From: Bacteriovoracaceae bacterium UBA7317
Lineage (GTDB): Bacteria > Bdellovibrionota > Bacteriovoracia > Bacteriovoracales > Bacteriovoracaceae
Length of the DNA stretch: 18,137 bases
Direction of reading: 5' to 3'
NCBI GenBank assembly: GCA_002474345.1
Contig: DKQD01000112.1
Location: 3,307-21,443, forward strand
Numbering within the stretch: the first letter of the stretch is position 1; each line of letters starts with the position of its first letter. The notes below the pieces were generated by a model that made no database searches, was not told the origin of the DNA, and worked only from the letters and a program-made list of their open reading frames with translations. The translations under genes were made by a program, and so were the position numbers. This document shows positions 1 through 7,415 of this stretch, piece by piece.

Positions 1-608
1 ACGATTGGTTTTTCTAATAAAACATAGGGAGAAAGTTTGAAGGCTTCTTTTATCTTGCTCTCAAGATCTTTTTTGTCTTTTACAAAGTAACAGCCAATGG
101 ATGAGCCTTGAGAAGAGGCCTTAACGTACACGGAGCCCCATTGATCAAAGGCTTCTTGGGCCGACTCAACTTGTTTTTTAGAGGAGTTTTTAAGAAAAAC
201 AAAAGGAGTATTTGGAATTGAATGAGCGTTAAACCATAGTTTTGTCGATATTTTATTAAAACAATTTTGACTAGCTTCAGGGCCAGCACCCAAGTAACTT
301 ATATTCGCCAGCTCAAAAAAACTTTGGATATCACCATTTTCGCCAGGAGGTCCATGAAGGCAAGGAATTGTATAATCGACCGGAACTTCTTTATTTTCTT
401 TTAAGAGTTTCAGTTTACCATCTAAGCCAATTTCACAAGGACCAGTTTCTTCATGAATCCATTGTCCCTCTTTTGTGATTTCTACAAAAAAGAGGTTATA
501 GGTTTTAAGAGAAGAAAGTTGGTCTTTTAAAAAAGCAGCTGAAACTAGTGAGATATCGTGCTCACTAAAGCCACCTCCACAAAGAAGTACTATATTTTTT
601 TTTTCCAT
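1..608 (-). CDS. ddl: D-alanine--D-alanine ligase, partial (C-terminus beyond left edge)
   Basis: Ddl joins two D-alanines using ATP in the cytoplasm, giving the dipeptide at the end of the peptidoglycan stem. About 202 N-terminal residues are visible with no stop. They begin MEKKNIVLLCGGGFSEHDIS, the family's N-terminal glycine-rich loop with the Ser-Glu-His/Arg signature that contacts the first D-Ala. Near residues 100-130 comes PCLHGPPGENGDIQ, matching the family's 'HG..GEDG..Q' signature, then SYLGAGPEASQNCFNK, the entry to the ATP-grasp region. VKASSQGSSIG further on is the ATP-grasp lysine/glycine loop. The ATG is the first base after the thrS stop, with AGGGAG inside the end of thrS as ribosome binding site, so the two genes are probably cotranscribed and translationally coupled. 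The ATP-binding C-terminal half is outside the window, so intactness cannot be judged. Confidence 0.9.
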   Translation of the reverse strand, partial: MEKKNIVLLCGGGFSEHDISLVSAAFLKDQLSSLKTYNLFFVEITKEGQWIHEETGPCEIGLDGKLKLLKENKEVPVDYTIPCLHGPPGENGDIQSFFELANISYLGAGPEASQNCFNKISTKLWFNAHSIPNTPFVFLKNSSKKQVESAQEAFDQWGSVYVKASSQGSSIGCYFVKDKKDLESKIKEAFKLSPYVLLEKPI

Positions 609-2363
609 TTAGCTCTCCCTTAATTCCTTAGGAGTTTTTTCTTCATCCAGGGTTTTAAATTTTTCAAAAGCTTCTTTAAGTGTCAGCTTTTGAGAGCCCT
701 TTTGGCCATAGGCCCTTAGGCTGACAGTTTCTTCCTCTATTTCTTTATCTCCAAACACCATCATGAAAGGAGTCTTTGACTTTTGAATTTGCCTAGTCTT
801 AAAGCCCATAGATTCATTTCTATCGTCAATGTGAACCCTTATCCCCTCATTAGTTAAGTCTTTGGCCACTTTTTGGCAATACTCAAGATGGTTCTCATTA
901 TTAATTGGAACTATAGTTACTTGAGTTGGAGAGAGCCAGAAGGGGTAAGCACCACCTGTGTGCTCAAGGTAAATTCCAAAGAATCTTTCTAGTGAACCCA
1001 AGAGTGCCCTGTGAATAACAACAGGCCTTTCTTCCTCACCTTTTTTATTTGTAAACTTAAGTCCAAAGCGGTCAGGAAGTTGAAAATCTAGTTGGATGGT
1101 TCCTAATTGATAGTAACGTTGAAGAGCATCTGAAATCTCTACATCAATTTTAGGGCCGTAGAACGCTCCATCACCTTCTTTAATGGCAAATGGGTGGCCA
1201 CTTTTTTCAAGGGCCTCTTTTAAAGCGTTTTCAGCTTTATCCCAAGTTGCGTCATCACCGACCTTTTTTTCTGGCCTTGTTGAAAGGTTTATTTTTATGT
1301 CGGTAAAGCCGAAGTGTTTATAAACGACAAAAAACATATCAAGAAGAGTCAATATCTCTTCTTGAATGTCTTCAAGAGGAATGAAGATATGTGCGTCGTC
1401 TTGGCAGAACGTTCTTACTCTTGTGAGGCCTGCAAGTGTTCCCGACTTTTCATTTCTATGGAGCCTTCCAAAGTCAGCATAGCGAAGAGGTAAGTCCCTA
1501 TAGCTATAGCGGAAGTGCTTGAACATGAGCATGTGACAAGGACAATTCATGGGTTTGACAGCAAATTCACCCTTTTCAATATTTGTGAAAAACATGTCAT
1601 CTTTGTAATTAGCGTAGTGCCCACTCGTGTGCCAAAGGTCACTTGATAAAACTTGAGGCGTTATAACCTCTTTGTAGTTATATCTTTTGTAAATACGTCT
1701 CATGAATTCGACTAGCTCATTGTAAATAAAGGCACCTTTAGGAAGAAAGAAAGGCGATCCTGGTGCAACAGGTTCGAAGTGGAAAAGCTCCAGTTCTTTT
1801 CCCAGTTTTCTGTGGTCCCGCTTCTTGGCTTCCTCGAGGAAGTTTAAGTGTTTTTTGAGAGCTTTTTTGTCATTAAAGCAGGCGGCATAGATTCTTTGGA
1901 GCATTTGGCGGTCTGAACTTCCTTTCCAGTAAGCTCCAGCTGTATGAAGAAGTTTGAAATATTTGGGTAAATCACCAGTCGTTTCAACGTGTGGTCCTCG
2001 ACAAAGGTCTATGAATTCACCTTGGCTATAGCATGAAATTTCTTCTTCTGGGTCAAACCCACTTATAAGCTCGACTTTCAGATGTTGCTTCTCTTTTTCA
2101 AAATAATCGAGAGCTTCATCTTTAGATAAGACTTTCCTCTCTATGGGAAGTTTTTCCTCAATAATTTCAAGCATTTTTGCTTCTATCTTAGGAAGGTCTT
2201 CGTCTTTAATCCTATAATCAGTTTCCACATCGTAATAAAACCCATTGTCAATAACGGGGCCGACTCCAAATTGAACATGGTGCTCAGGGAAGAGTCGAGA
2301 AATCGCTTGGGCCATTAGGTGCGCTGTTGAATGCCTCAGTGTGTCTAGATCGTATTTGGCCAT
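609..2363 (-). CDS. thrS: Threonyl-tRNA synthetase (short form lacking TGS domain)
   Basis: Class II synthetase charging tRNA-Thr. The 584-residue protein starts MAKYDLDTLRHSTAHLMAQA, so it opens directly in the editing domain: H11 and H15 (HxxxH), with C121 and H125 in the IDLCRGPHV block, make the metal/editing centre. The catalytic core follows from about 200. Motif 2 is RNEKSGTLAGLTRVRTF (303-319) and motif 3 lies in HRALLGSLERFFG (451-463). The zinc ligands are C274 (NCPC), H325 (DDAH) and H451. The anticodon-binding domain starts at about 478. The usual family length is about 640; the missing 60 residues are the N-terminal TGS domain. The start has a good RBS (AAAAAGGAAA, about 7 bases upstream), and no TGS-like reading frame is visible upstream, so the short form looks genuine. 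It is followed without a gap by ddl. Confidence 0.97.
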   Translation of the reverse strand: MAKYDLDTLRHSTAHLMAQAISRLFPEHHVQFGVGPVIDNGFYYDVETDYRIKDEDLPKIEAKMLEIIEEKLPIERKVLSKDEALDYFEKEKQHLKVELISGFDPEEEISCYSQGEFIDLCRGPHVETTGDLPKYFKLLHTAGAYWKGSSDRQMLQRIYAACFNDKKALKKHLNFLEEAKKRDHRKLGKELELFHFEPVAPGSPFFLPKGAFIYNELVEFMRRIYKRYNYKEVITPQVLSSDLWHTSGHYANYKDDMFFTNIEKGEFAVKPMNCPCHMLMFKHFRYSYRDLPLRYADFGRLHRNEKSGTLAGLTRVRTFCQDDAHIFIPLEDIQEEILTLLDMFFVVYKHFGFTDIKINLSTRPEKKVGDDATWDKAENALKEALEKSGHPFAIKEGDGAFYGPKIDVEISDALQRYYQLGTIQLDFQLPDRFGLKFTNKKGEEERPVVIHRALLGSLERFFGIYLEHTGGAYPFWLSPTQVTIVPINNENHLEYCQKVAKDLTNEGIRVHIDDRNESMGFKTRQIQKSKTPFMMVFGDKEIEEETVSLRAYGQKGSQKLTLKEAFEKFKTLDEEKTPKELRES

Positions 2364-2415
2364 AAGACAATTTCCTTTTTAAGATATTCAAATGTGTTTG
2401 TTTGAAGTTCCCATT

Positions 2416-2460
2416 AAGTAGAGGATCACACCTCATTTGGGAGCCCAATTGCTTCTACTT
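2416..2460 (-). promoter_or_regulatory. Structured leader of thrS (nested inverted repeats)
   Basis: In the 5' leader of thrS, read on the minus strand, AAGTAGA (2460-2454) pairs perfectly with TCTACTT (2422-2416). The enclosed stretch has a GGG/CCC mini-stem (2446-2439) and a hairpin GAGG-TGTGAT-CCTC (2434-2421). The second hairpin shares two bases with the outer stem, so the two are partly exclusive. The loop carries UGU, a tRNA-Thr anticodon triplet. Some thrS genes (E. coli) are autoregulated by a leader that mimics tRNA-Thr. Any such role here is inference. There is no poly-U tract, so this is not an intrinsic terminator. Confidence 0.35.
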
Positions 2461-2538
2461 TTGGCCGCACAGACTACCAACGGTAAATTTATAAATCAAT
2501 GAGTTAGCGAATATTTTTTTCAGTATTGGCCAGAAAGT

Positions 2539-2567
2539 TTGGCTTTATAAAGGCTACGTGCTATACA
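2539..2567 (+). promoter_or_regulatory. Candidate sigma-70 promoter for the TPR/winged-helix gene
   Basis: TTGGCT (2539-2544) and TATACA (2562-2567) are separated by exactly 17 bases, each matching 4 of 6 consensus positions. The predicted transcript start would be near 2574, giving a leader of about 80 bases to the ATG at 2654. It lies in the divergent region between thrS and this gene and points away from thrS. Confidence 0.5.
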
Positions 2568-2653
2568 TACGCTCAGGATTTAAGGGAAATCCGATAAATG
2601 TTCTGAATGCGGAGTGCTTTTAAGTTTAATCCGGCGAAAATGGAGCTTTAGAA

Positions 2654-3937
2654 ATGGGGAATGAAACGAATCAGTATGGTATAGAACCATCAACTTCCCT
2701 CCCTTTCTTAATAGGAGAAGGTTCTACCCTCGATAGTATTGCTATAAACCAAAGTTATGAGCCTTATGACTATGCAAGGGCCTTTTATCAACTAGGCAAA
2801 ATTCATTACGACAAGGCTGACTTGTCTCAGTCCGAAGAAAACTTTAAAAAATCCTTAGCATATTTCAATGAAGGTGAAGAGCATTTTTCCAAACTCAAGA
2901 TTTTGGGTTTCTTAATCAGAATATGCTCGGAAAGACTTGAAAACTTTGAAGCTGAGAAGTGGATCACCAAAGCTGAAGAGGTCGTTTTAGACCTAAAAGT
3001 TAGGTTGGACTCCTTAAATGCTGAGTATTACTTTAATTTTGGCCTTGTTAAAAATTATGGTGGAGCTTTTGATGAAGCTAGAGAAGCCTTTTTAATTTCC
3101 TATCAAAAGTCAAAGCAGGAAAATGAGCCAGAGCTACTTGCGAAATGTCTTTTGGCGCTAGCAACGAACTATTATCAAACAAAAGACTATGAAACTGCGA
3201 TCAATTACCTGCAACAACTAAAACAATTGTTAAAAATAATAAACAAGTTTTATTTAGCAGGGGCAATGGAGTTTTACCTTGGCAAAATTTATTTTGAAAT
3301 GGATAGGTTTGAGGAAGCCTTAGCTGCCTTCGATAATGCTACAGCAAACCTTTTAGATAAAAAGTGCTGGAATCTTCATGGCTACGTTCTTCTAGGAAAA
3401 GGTATGGCATACAAGATGATGGGGCAGTTTGATAAGTCCCTCTTATTTTGTAATCTGGCCCAGAGCTTTTCAGACCCCCGTGTTTTCAAAAGATTAGAAG
3501 GTCTTGTTAAAAATGAAGTTCAGGATATTAATGACAGTAACGTAGACATCTTTCTTGATAGAACGAATAGGAAGGTTCATGAACAGTCTCTTGGAGTCAT
3601 AGATTTTAAACACCGTTTCGTTCTTCTTGAGATTTTGTTCTTACTTGCAAAAAACTCCGGCATTTACTACGACAAAGAAGGCTTGGCTAAAGCGATATGG
3701 AAAGATGAGTATAACCCTCTTATTCACGATAAGTTGATTTATACAAGTGTTAGCCGCTTGAGAAAGCTGATAGAGCCGAAGTGTTCCGATGATAAGAAGG
3801 ACTCAAAAAGAAAATACATTTTGAGAGGGAAAGATGGCTACACCTTTAATCCTCTTGCTAAAATTCGTTTTTATATGGAGCAAAAGACATCAAATTACAA
3901 ATCTATAGGTAACGTAGACCTTAGTTCACCAATATAA
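2654..3937 (+). CDS. TPR-repeat protein with C-terminal OmpR-type winged-helix DNA-binding domain
   Basis: A 427-residue cytoplasmic protein with no signal peptide or membrane segment. Helical tetratricopeptide-like repeats fill roughly residues 38-275 (for example YARAFYQLGKIHYDKADL, YYFNFGLVKNYGGAFDEA, GAMEFYLGKIYFEMDRFEEA). A C-terminal domain at about 305-400 resembles the OmpR/PhoB trans_reg_C fold. It has the helix EILFLLAKNSG, the DKEGLAKAIW segment, the recognition-helix-like DKLIYTSVSRLRKLIEP, and the closing wing KYILRGKDGYTFNP. It is therefore probably a transcription factor whose TPR array senses a protein or peptide partner. There is no receiver domain and no ATPase. SARP/BTAD regulators combine the same two modules in the opposite order. 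GGAG at 2642-2645 supports the ATG. It may be cotranscribed with the two genes downstream. The ligand and targets are unknown. Confidence 0.75.
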   Translation: MGNETNQYGIEPSTSLPFLIGEGSTLDSIAINQSYEPYDYARAFYQLGKIHYDKADLSQSEENFKKSLAYFNEGEEHFSKLKILGFLIRICSERLENFEAEKWITKAEEVVLDLKVRLDSLNAEYYFNFGLVKNYGGAFDEAREAFLISYQKSKQENEPELLAKCLLALATNYYQTKDYETAINYLQQLKQLLKIINKFYLAGAMEFYLGKIYFEMDRFEEALAAFDNATANLLDKKCWNLHGYVLLGKGMAYKMMGQFDKSLLFCNLAQSFSDPRVFKRLEGLVKNEVQDINDSNVDIFLDRTNRKVHEQSLGVIDFKHRFVLLEILFLLAKNSGIYYDKEGLAKAIWKDEYNPLIHDKLIYTSVSRLRKLIEPKCSDDKKDSKRKYILRGKDGYTFNPLAKIRFYMEQKTSNYKSIGNVDLSSPI

Positions 3938-3992
3938 AGGCTTAAACTTCTTAAAAGTTATGGATGACCTTTTTAATTTTAAGGGGATGGTG

Positions 3993-4673
3993 ATGAGAAA
4001 TTCCATATTCAACTTAGTCCTTTTTTTTATTTTTTTCAGTTTTACCCCTCTTAACTCTCAAGAATCACCTGAAGCAAATGTGTATCGTAAAAAGCTGCTT
4101 GTAAAAGAAGAAGCCGTTTTTAAGATTAAGGGGCGTATTTTTTTTCTGTCTGACTTGGCTCCGATCATCAAAGAGATACGCTTTTTTAGGTGCCTCTCAT
4201 CTAACTCCTTAGCATTACAGGGTGTGGGCTTAAACAAGGGCGTCTTGCTGACAATGCCTAAAATTAAGAGTGTTCAAAGCTTAAATCAAAAAGAGGAAGA
4301 CTTTTTAGGAAAGCTTATAAGGGTTATTAAAACTTCAATCTATATAAAAGAAAGACAGAAAGAGCTTAGCAAGCCTCTTTTCAAGCGAAGCCTTGATAGA
4401 CGATGCCAAAAAAGAGTTTATGGTAGTTTAGGAAAGAGTGAGAAGAAAAAGGATTTAATGTTAACAGAGTCTTTTCTGAGAGACCGCTTTGATCCACAAA
4501 GCCAGGCTTCTGATGTGAGTCAATATGAAATTTTTAAGAAGAAAAATAAGTTTTTGAATGAAAAGGCGTTAAAAGAGGCTTTTAAAAGAAATAAGAACCT
4601 TCAAATTGTCGAGGCCATAAAACTATTTGTAGCTTCTTTGGACAAGAGGATTTCACATGAAACCTACTTTTGA
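3993..4673 (+). CDS. Exported protein with SurA N-terminal-like segment, unknown function
   Basis: The predicted protein is 226 residues. I chose the ATG at 3993 over the in-frame ATG at 3960 because it has AAGGGG seven bases upstream and yields a classical signal peptide: MRNSIF, then a run of Leu/Phe/Ile, ending near TPLNSQ at residues 19-23. Residues 40-66 (EAVFKIKGRIFFLSDL and following helix) follow the pattern seen at the start of SurA-type periplasmic chaperones, where a 'VNG..IT.SDL' segment leads into helices. The rest is lysine-rich and helical (about 100-222) with cysteines at 67 and 138. No peptidyl-prolyl isomerase domain is present, so it is shorter than SurA. The family assignment is tentative. 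Its 3' end overlaps the acetyltransferase start by 17 bases, implying coupled translation. Confidence 0.55.
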   Translation: MRNSIFNLVLFFIFFSFTPLNSQESPEANVYRKKLLVKEEAVFKIKGRIFFLSDLAPIIKEIRFFRCLSSNSLALQGVGLNKGVLLTMPKIKSVQSLNQKEEDFLGKLIRVIKTSIYIKERQKELSKPLFKRSLDRRCQKRVYGSLGKSEKKKDLMLTESFLRDRFDPQSQASDVSQYEIFKKKNKFLNEKALKEAFKRNKNLQIVEAIKLFVASLDKRISHETYF

Positions 4674-5178
4674 AGGAGAGCAAGATCTAGGTTTAAGTTG
4701 TTCTTTTTACAGTAAAAGCCGCTTGTTCCCTTCATCGTTTTGGCCAGTTCACTCTAAAGAAATTGAAGTCATTGCTGAATTAGACAATTTGTTTTTTCCT
4801 TTCCCCTGGTCAAAAAAAGCTTGGCTCGACTTGGTTGAAAATGCAGATTCTCATATTTTAATAACTTTAGAGGATAGAAACTCGGACTGCATTGCTTTTA
4901 GTCTATGGAAAATTAGCGAGTTAGAGGGACTTGTTCACCTACTTAAAGTTTTGATTATACCTGATTGGAGGGGAAAGGCGCTCGGAAAGTTTTTTCTTCA
5001 ATCCTCACTAGCTTTTTTTGTAAAAAATGGTTTTTTTCGTTTCTACTTAGAAGTAGAGGACAATAATGTTTCAGCGATTAGAACTTATGAAAGTCTGGGA
5101 TTTGGAAAACTCCACAAGGCCTTGAATTATTACGGTGCTGGGCGTAGCGCCGTGAAAATGGGCAAATTCCTTGAATAA
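4657..5178 (+). CDS. GNAT-family N-acetyltransferase, RimI-like
   Basis: A 173-residue protein with the GNAT fold. Motif A, which binds acetyl-CoA pyrophosphate, is VLIIPDWRGKALGKFF (98-113), with RGKALG matching the R/QxxGxG/A loop. The C-terminal segment LEVEDNNVSAIRTYESLGF (131-149) is the RimI-style 'LEVR..N..A..LY...GF' block. RimI acetylates the N-terminus of ribosomal protein S18. The substrate here cannot be fixed from sequence, and the about 45-residue N-terminal part is longer than in RimI. The start overlaps the preceding gene by 17 bases, with AAGAGGA about eight bases upstream. It is the last gene before the terminator at 5286-5323. RimI-like function would fit the ribosome-related genes downstream. 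Confidence 0.8.
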   Translation: MKPTFEGEQDLGLSCSFYSKSRLFPSSFWPVHSKEIEVIAELDNLFFPFPWSKKAWLDLVENADSHILITLEDRNSDCIAFSLWKISELEGLVHLLKVLIIPDWRGKALGKFFLQSSLAFFVKNGFFRFYLEVEDNNVSAIRTYESLGFGKLHKALNYYGAGRSAVKMGKFLE

Positions 5179-5240
5179 TCTACCCTTAGATGTGATTTAA
5201 GGCCTTATTTTTTCTTTAAAATTGATTTTTTATTAAATGC

Positions 5241-5268
5241 TTGGTAAAGGGTTAGGTGGTTCTATAGA
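5241..5268 (+). promoter_or_regulatory. Candidate promoter upstream of the rimP terminator
   Basis: TTGGTA (5241-5246) and TATAGA (5263-5268) are separated by 16 bases. If used, transcription would start near 5275, just before the intrinsic terminator at 5286-5323, making that terminator part of the rimP leader. I see no clearly better promoter between the terminator and rimP. Confidence 0.35.
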
Positions 5269-5285
5269 AATTTAGACTTTTTCTT

Positions 5286-5323
5286 AGGGCGGATCTTTTT
5301 TTTAAAAACCGCCCTTTTTTTTT
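5286..5323 (+). terminator. Intrinsic terminator between the acetyltransferase gene and rimP
   Basis: AGGGCGG (5286-5292) pairs with CCGCCCT (5309-5315) around a 16-base A/T loop and is followed by an unbroken T tract to 5323. It ends the upstream operon and may also act as a leader attenuator for rimP-nusA-infB if the promoter at 5241-5268 is real. Confidence 0.85.
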
Positions 5324-5357
5324 ATTAAGTCTGTAAATAAGAAATATTTGGAAGATA

Positions 5358-5870
5358 ATGGTATTAAGAGAAGAAAGGCAGGGATTAGAAAAGAGATTTT
5401 TTGATTTGTCGGTAAAGGTTGTGGCTGAGGAAGGCCTACAGCTTTATGATATGGATTACTTTCCCGGTAACGGAGAGTGGCGCATCTTTATATACAATGA
5501 AGGAACTGATACTGCCGTTATTGAAGACTGTGTAAGGGTAGACAAGGCTTTGACTCCTTATGTTGAGGAGTCTGATTGGATGCCAGAGAATCTTACCTTG
5601 CAAGTTTCCTCTCCTGGTATTGATAGGTCTTTGAGGACTAGGGTTCACTTTGAAAGAGTTCTTGGTAAAAGTATTAAGATTGTTCTTATCAAGAGGCTTG
5701 CTTTTGAGTTTTTTCCGGATTTACCTAAGTCGTTGAAAGGAGAGAAGAAAGTTGTTGCGAAACTCGTTTCACTGAATGATGATGGACTGACTTTAAATTA
5801 TCGTGATGAGTTTACCTTTTCCCTAGGTTTTTCTGATATTAAAAAAGCCAATCAGGAGCCCGAGTTTTAG
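5358..5870 (+). CDS. rimP: Ribosome maturation factor RimP
   Basis: Cytoplasmic factor needed for late 30S subunit assembly. The 170-residue product has the two-domain RimP layout. An N-terminal alpha/beta domain contains GLQLYDMDYFPGNGEWRIFIY and the cysteine-containing ED-CVRVDKAL helix. It ends in the hallmark LQVSSPGIDRSLRTRVHFERVLG at about 93-115, the equivalent of 'EVSSPGLDRPL'. The C-terminal SH3-like barrel follows (KIVLIKRL to FSLGFSDIKKA). The ATG is preceded by GGAAG with a short 3-base gap, and no alternative in-frame ATG lies upstream. It is the first gene of the conserved rimP-nusA-infB block, 71 bases ahead of nusA. Confidence 0.93.
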   Translation: MVLREERQGLEKRFFDLSVKVVAEEGLQLYDMDYFPGNGEWRIFIYNEGTDTAVIEDCVRVDKALTPYVEESDWMPENLTLQVSSPGIDRSLRTRVHFERVLGKSIKIVLIKRLAFEFFPDLPKSLKGEKKVVAKLVSLNDDGLTLNYRDEFTFSLGFSDIKKANQEPEF

Positions 5871-5941
5871 GTTTAGGTGAGAGAAAGTTTAAAGAGAGAA
5901 AGAAGATAAAGATAAAAAATTTCAATTGAGAGGAATAATTT

Positions 5942-7351
5942 ATGAGCTTTTCAGAAATAGGAAAGGTTATCGAAACGCTAGGGAAGGACAGAGGGATAGA
6001 CAAGCAAATTGTTATCAAGGCCATTGAGCAAGCTTTCCTTGTAACGGCTCGAAAGAAATATGGAATACAGGGAGAGTATGAAACTCGGTATAATGAAGAA
6101 GATGGAGATATTGAAATATATCAATATAAAAATGTTGTTGAAAAAGTCAGAGACGATATTATTGAAATAGAGGTCAGTAAGGCCAAAGAACTTGATGAGG
6201 ATGTTGAGATCGGCGACCAGCTGGGCGTTAGAATTGAAAATCCTAACTTTACTCGTGTTGATGTTCAGACTGCAAGGCAAATAATTTTTCAGAAAGTAAG
6301 AGATGCTGAGAGAGAGATTCTTTTCTCTGAGTTTAAGCACAGAGAAGGTGAGCTCATAACAGGCATTGCAAGGCGTTATGAACGTGGCAATATAATTGTG
6401 GACTTGGGTAAAGCTGATGCAATTCTCTCAAAGAGGGAAATCATTCCTGGAGAGAACTTCAAACCAGGGGATAGAATTCAGGCGTTCCTTACAGAGGTTG
6501 TTATGACGAATAGAGGGCCAGAAATAAGGCTTTCTAGAACCTCACCTATGTTCCTTGTGAAGCTTTTTGAAATAGAAGTTCCTGAAATTCAGGATGGGAC
6601 AATCGAAATAAAATCTGCTGCGAGAGAACCAGGTCAAAGGGCAAAGATTGCTGTCATTTCAACTGATAAAGAAATTGATCCAGTTGGAGCATGTGTTGGG
6701 ATGAAGGGTAGTCGGGTTCAAAACGTCGTCAACGAACTCCAAGGCGAGAAAATTGATATTGTGAAATGGTCTGAAGAAATCGAGGGGTTTTCAAGAGCGG
6801 CTCTTGCTCCTGCTGATATTTCAAATATTATGCTAGATAACGAGAACAATTCAATGGATGTTATCGTTGAAGAAGACCAGCTTTCTCTGGCCATCGGGCG
6901 CAGAGGACAAAATGTTCGTTTAGCGGCGATGTTAACAGGTTTAAGAATTAATATTTTATCTAAATCTAAACTCCAGGAAAAATTTAAGAAAGCAACTGAA
7001 AACCTTCTTCAAGTTGAGGGTGTTACAGAAGCTTGGTCTCAGGTTCTTGTTCAAGAAGGGATTATGTCAGTTGGAGACCTTAGTGGCATGAAGAACCAGG
7101 ATTTAGTTGAACTTCTTGGAGTTGAAGAAAGTGAAGCTGAAGCAATTCTAAAGAGCACGCTTAAAGCGATTGAAGAAGGAAGCATTGAATTAGCTGTTGA
7201 AGAAGATGAAGACCTCGTCTCAGCTTCTGCAGTGCCTGCTTATAAAGGGCTTCTCGAATCAGGAGCTGAGGAAGAAAAAGCTGGAAAAGATAAATTTTCT
7301 GATGCTGAAAAAAGGCTTAGAGAAGAATTGGCTGCATTTAAGATTAAGTAG
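5942..7351 (+). CDS. nusA: Transcription termination/antitermination protein NusA
   Basis: NusA binds RNA polymerase and nascent RNA to modulate pausing, termination and antitermination. The 469-residue protein carries the N-terminal RNAP-binding domain (1-130), an S1 domain (about 135-188, GIARRYERGNIIVDLG), KH1 with GMKG at 253-256 and KH2 with GRRG at 319-322. A single helix-hairpin-helix AR-like repeat follows at 355-410 (GVTEAWSQVLVQEGIMSVGDL). E. coli NusA has two AR repeats; here the second is replaced by a short acidic tail. GAGAGGA lies eight bases before the ATG. The 71-base spacer from rimP is purine-rich without obvious structure. In E. coli this operon is regulated by NusA itself, which is relevant to the terminator-like leader upstream of rimP. 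Confidence 0.97.
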   Translation: MSFSEIGKVIETLGKDRGIDKQIVIKAIEQAFLVTARKKYGIQGEYETRYNEEDGDIEIYQYKNVVEKVRDDIIEIEVSKAKELDEDVEIGDQLGVRIENPNFTRVDVQTARQIIFQKVRDAEREILFSEFKHREGELITGIARRYERGNIIVDLGKADAILSKREIIPGENFKPGDRIQAFLTEVVMTNRGPEIRLSRTSPMFLVKLFEIEVPEIQDGTIEIKSAAREPGQRAKIAVISTDKEIDPVGACVGMKGSRVQNVVNELQGEKIDIVKWSEEIEGFSRAALAPADISNIMLDNENNSMDVIVEEDQLSLAIGRRGQNVRLAAMLTGLRINILSKSKLQEKFKKATENLLQVEGVTEAWSQVLVQEGIMSVGDLSGMKNQDLVELLGVEESEAEAILKSTLKAIEEGSIELAVEEDEDLVSASAVPAYKGLLESGAEEEKAGKDKFSDAEKRLREELAAFKIK

Positions 7352-7369
7352 CTATTGTGAAGAGTTTCT

Positions 7370-7388
7370 ACCGTTATAAAGAAACGGT
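7370..7388 (+). other. Intercistronic hairpin between nusA and infB
   Basis: ACCGTT (7370-7375) and AACGGT (7383-7388) form a six-base stem with a seven-base loop in the 64-base nusA-infB gap. No T tract follows, so it should not terminate. It could stabilise or mark a processing point in the operon mRNA. Confidence 0.4.
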
Positions 7389-7415
7389 TAATGGTTTTCG
7401 TTAGGGAGTGAATTG

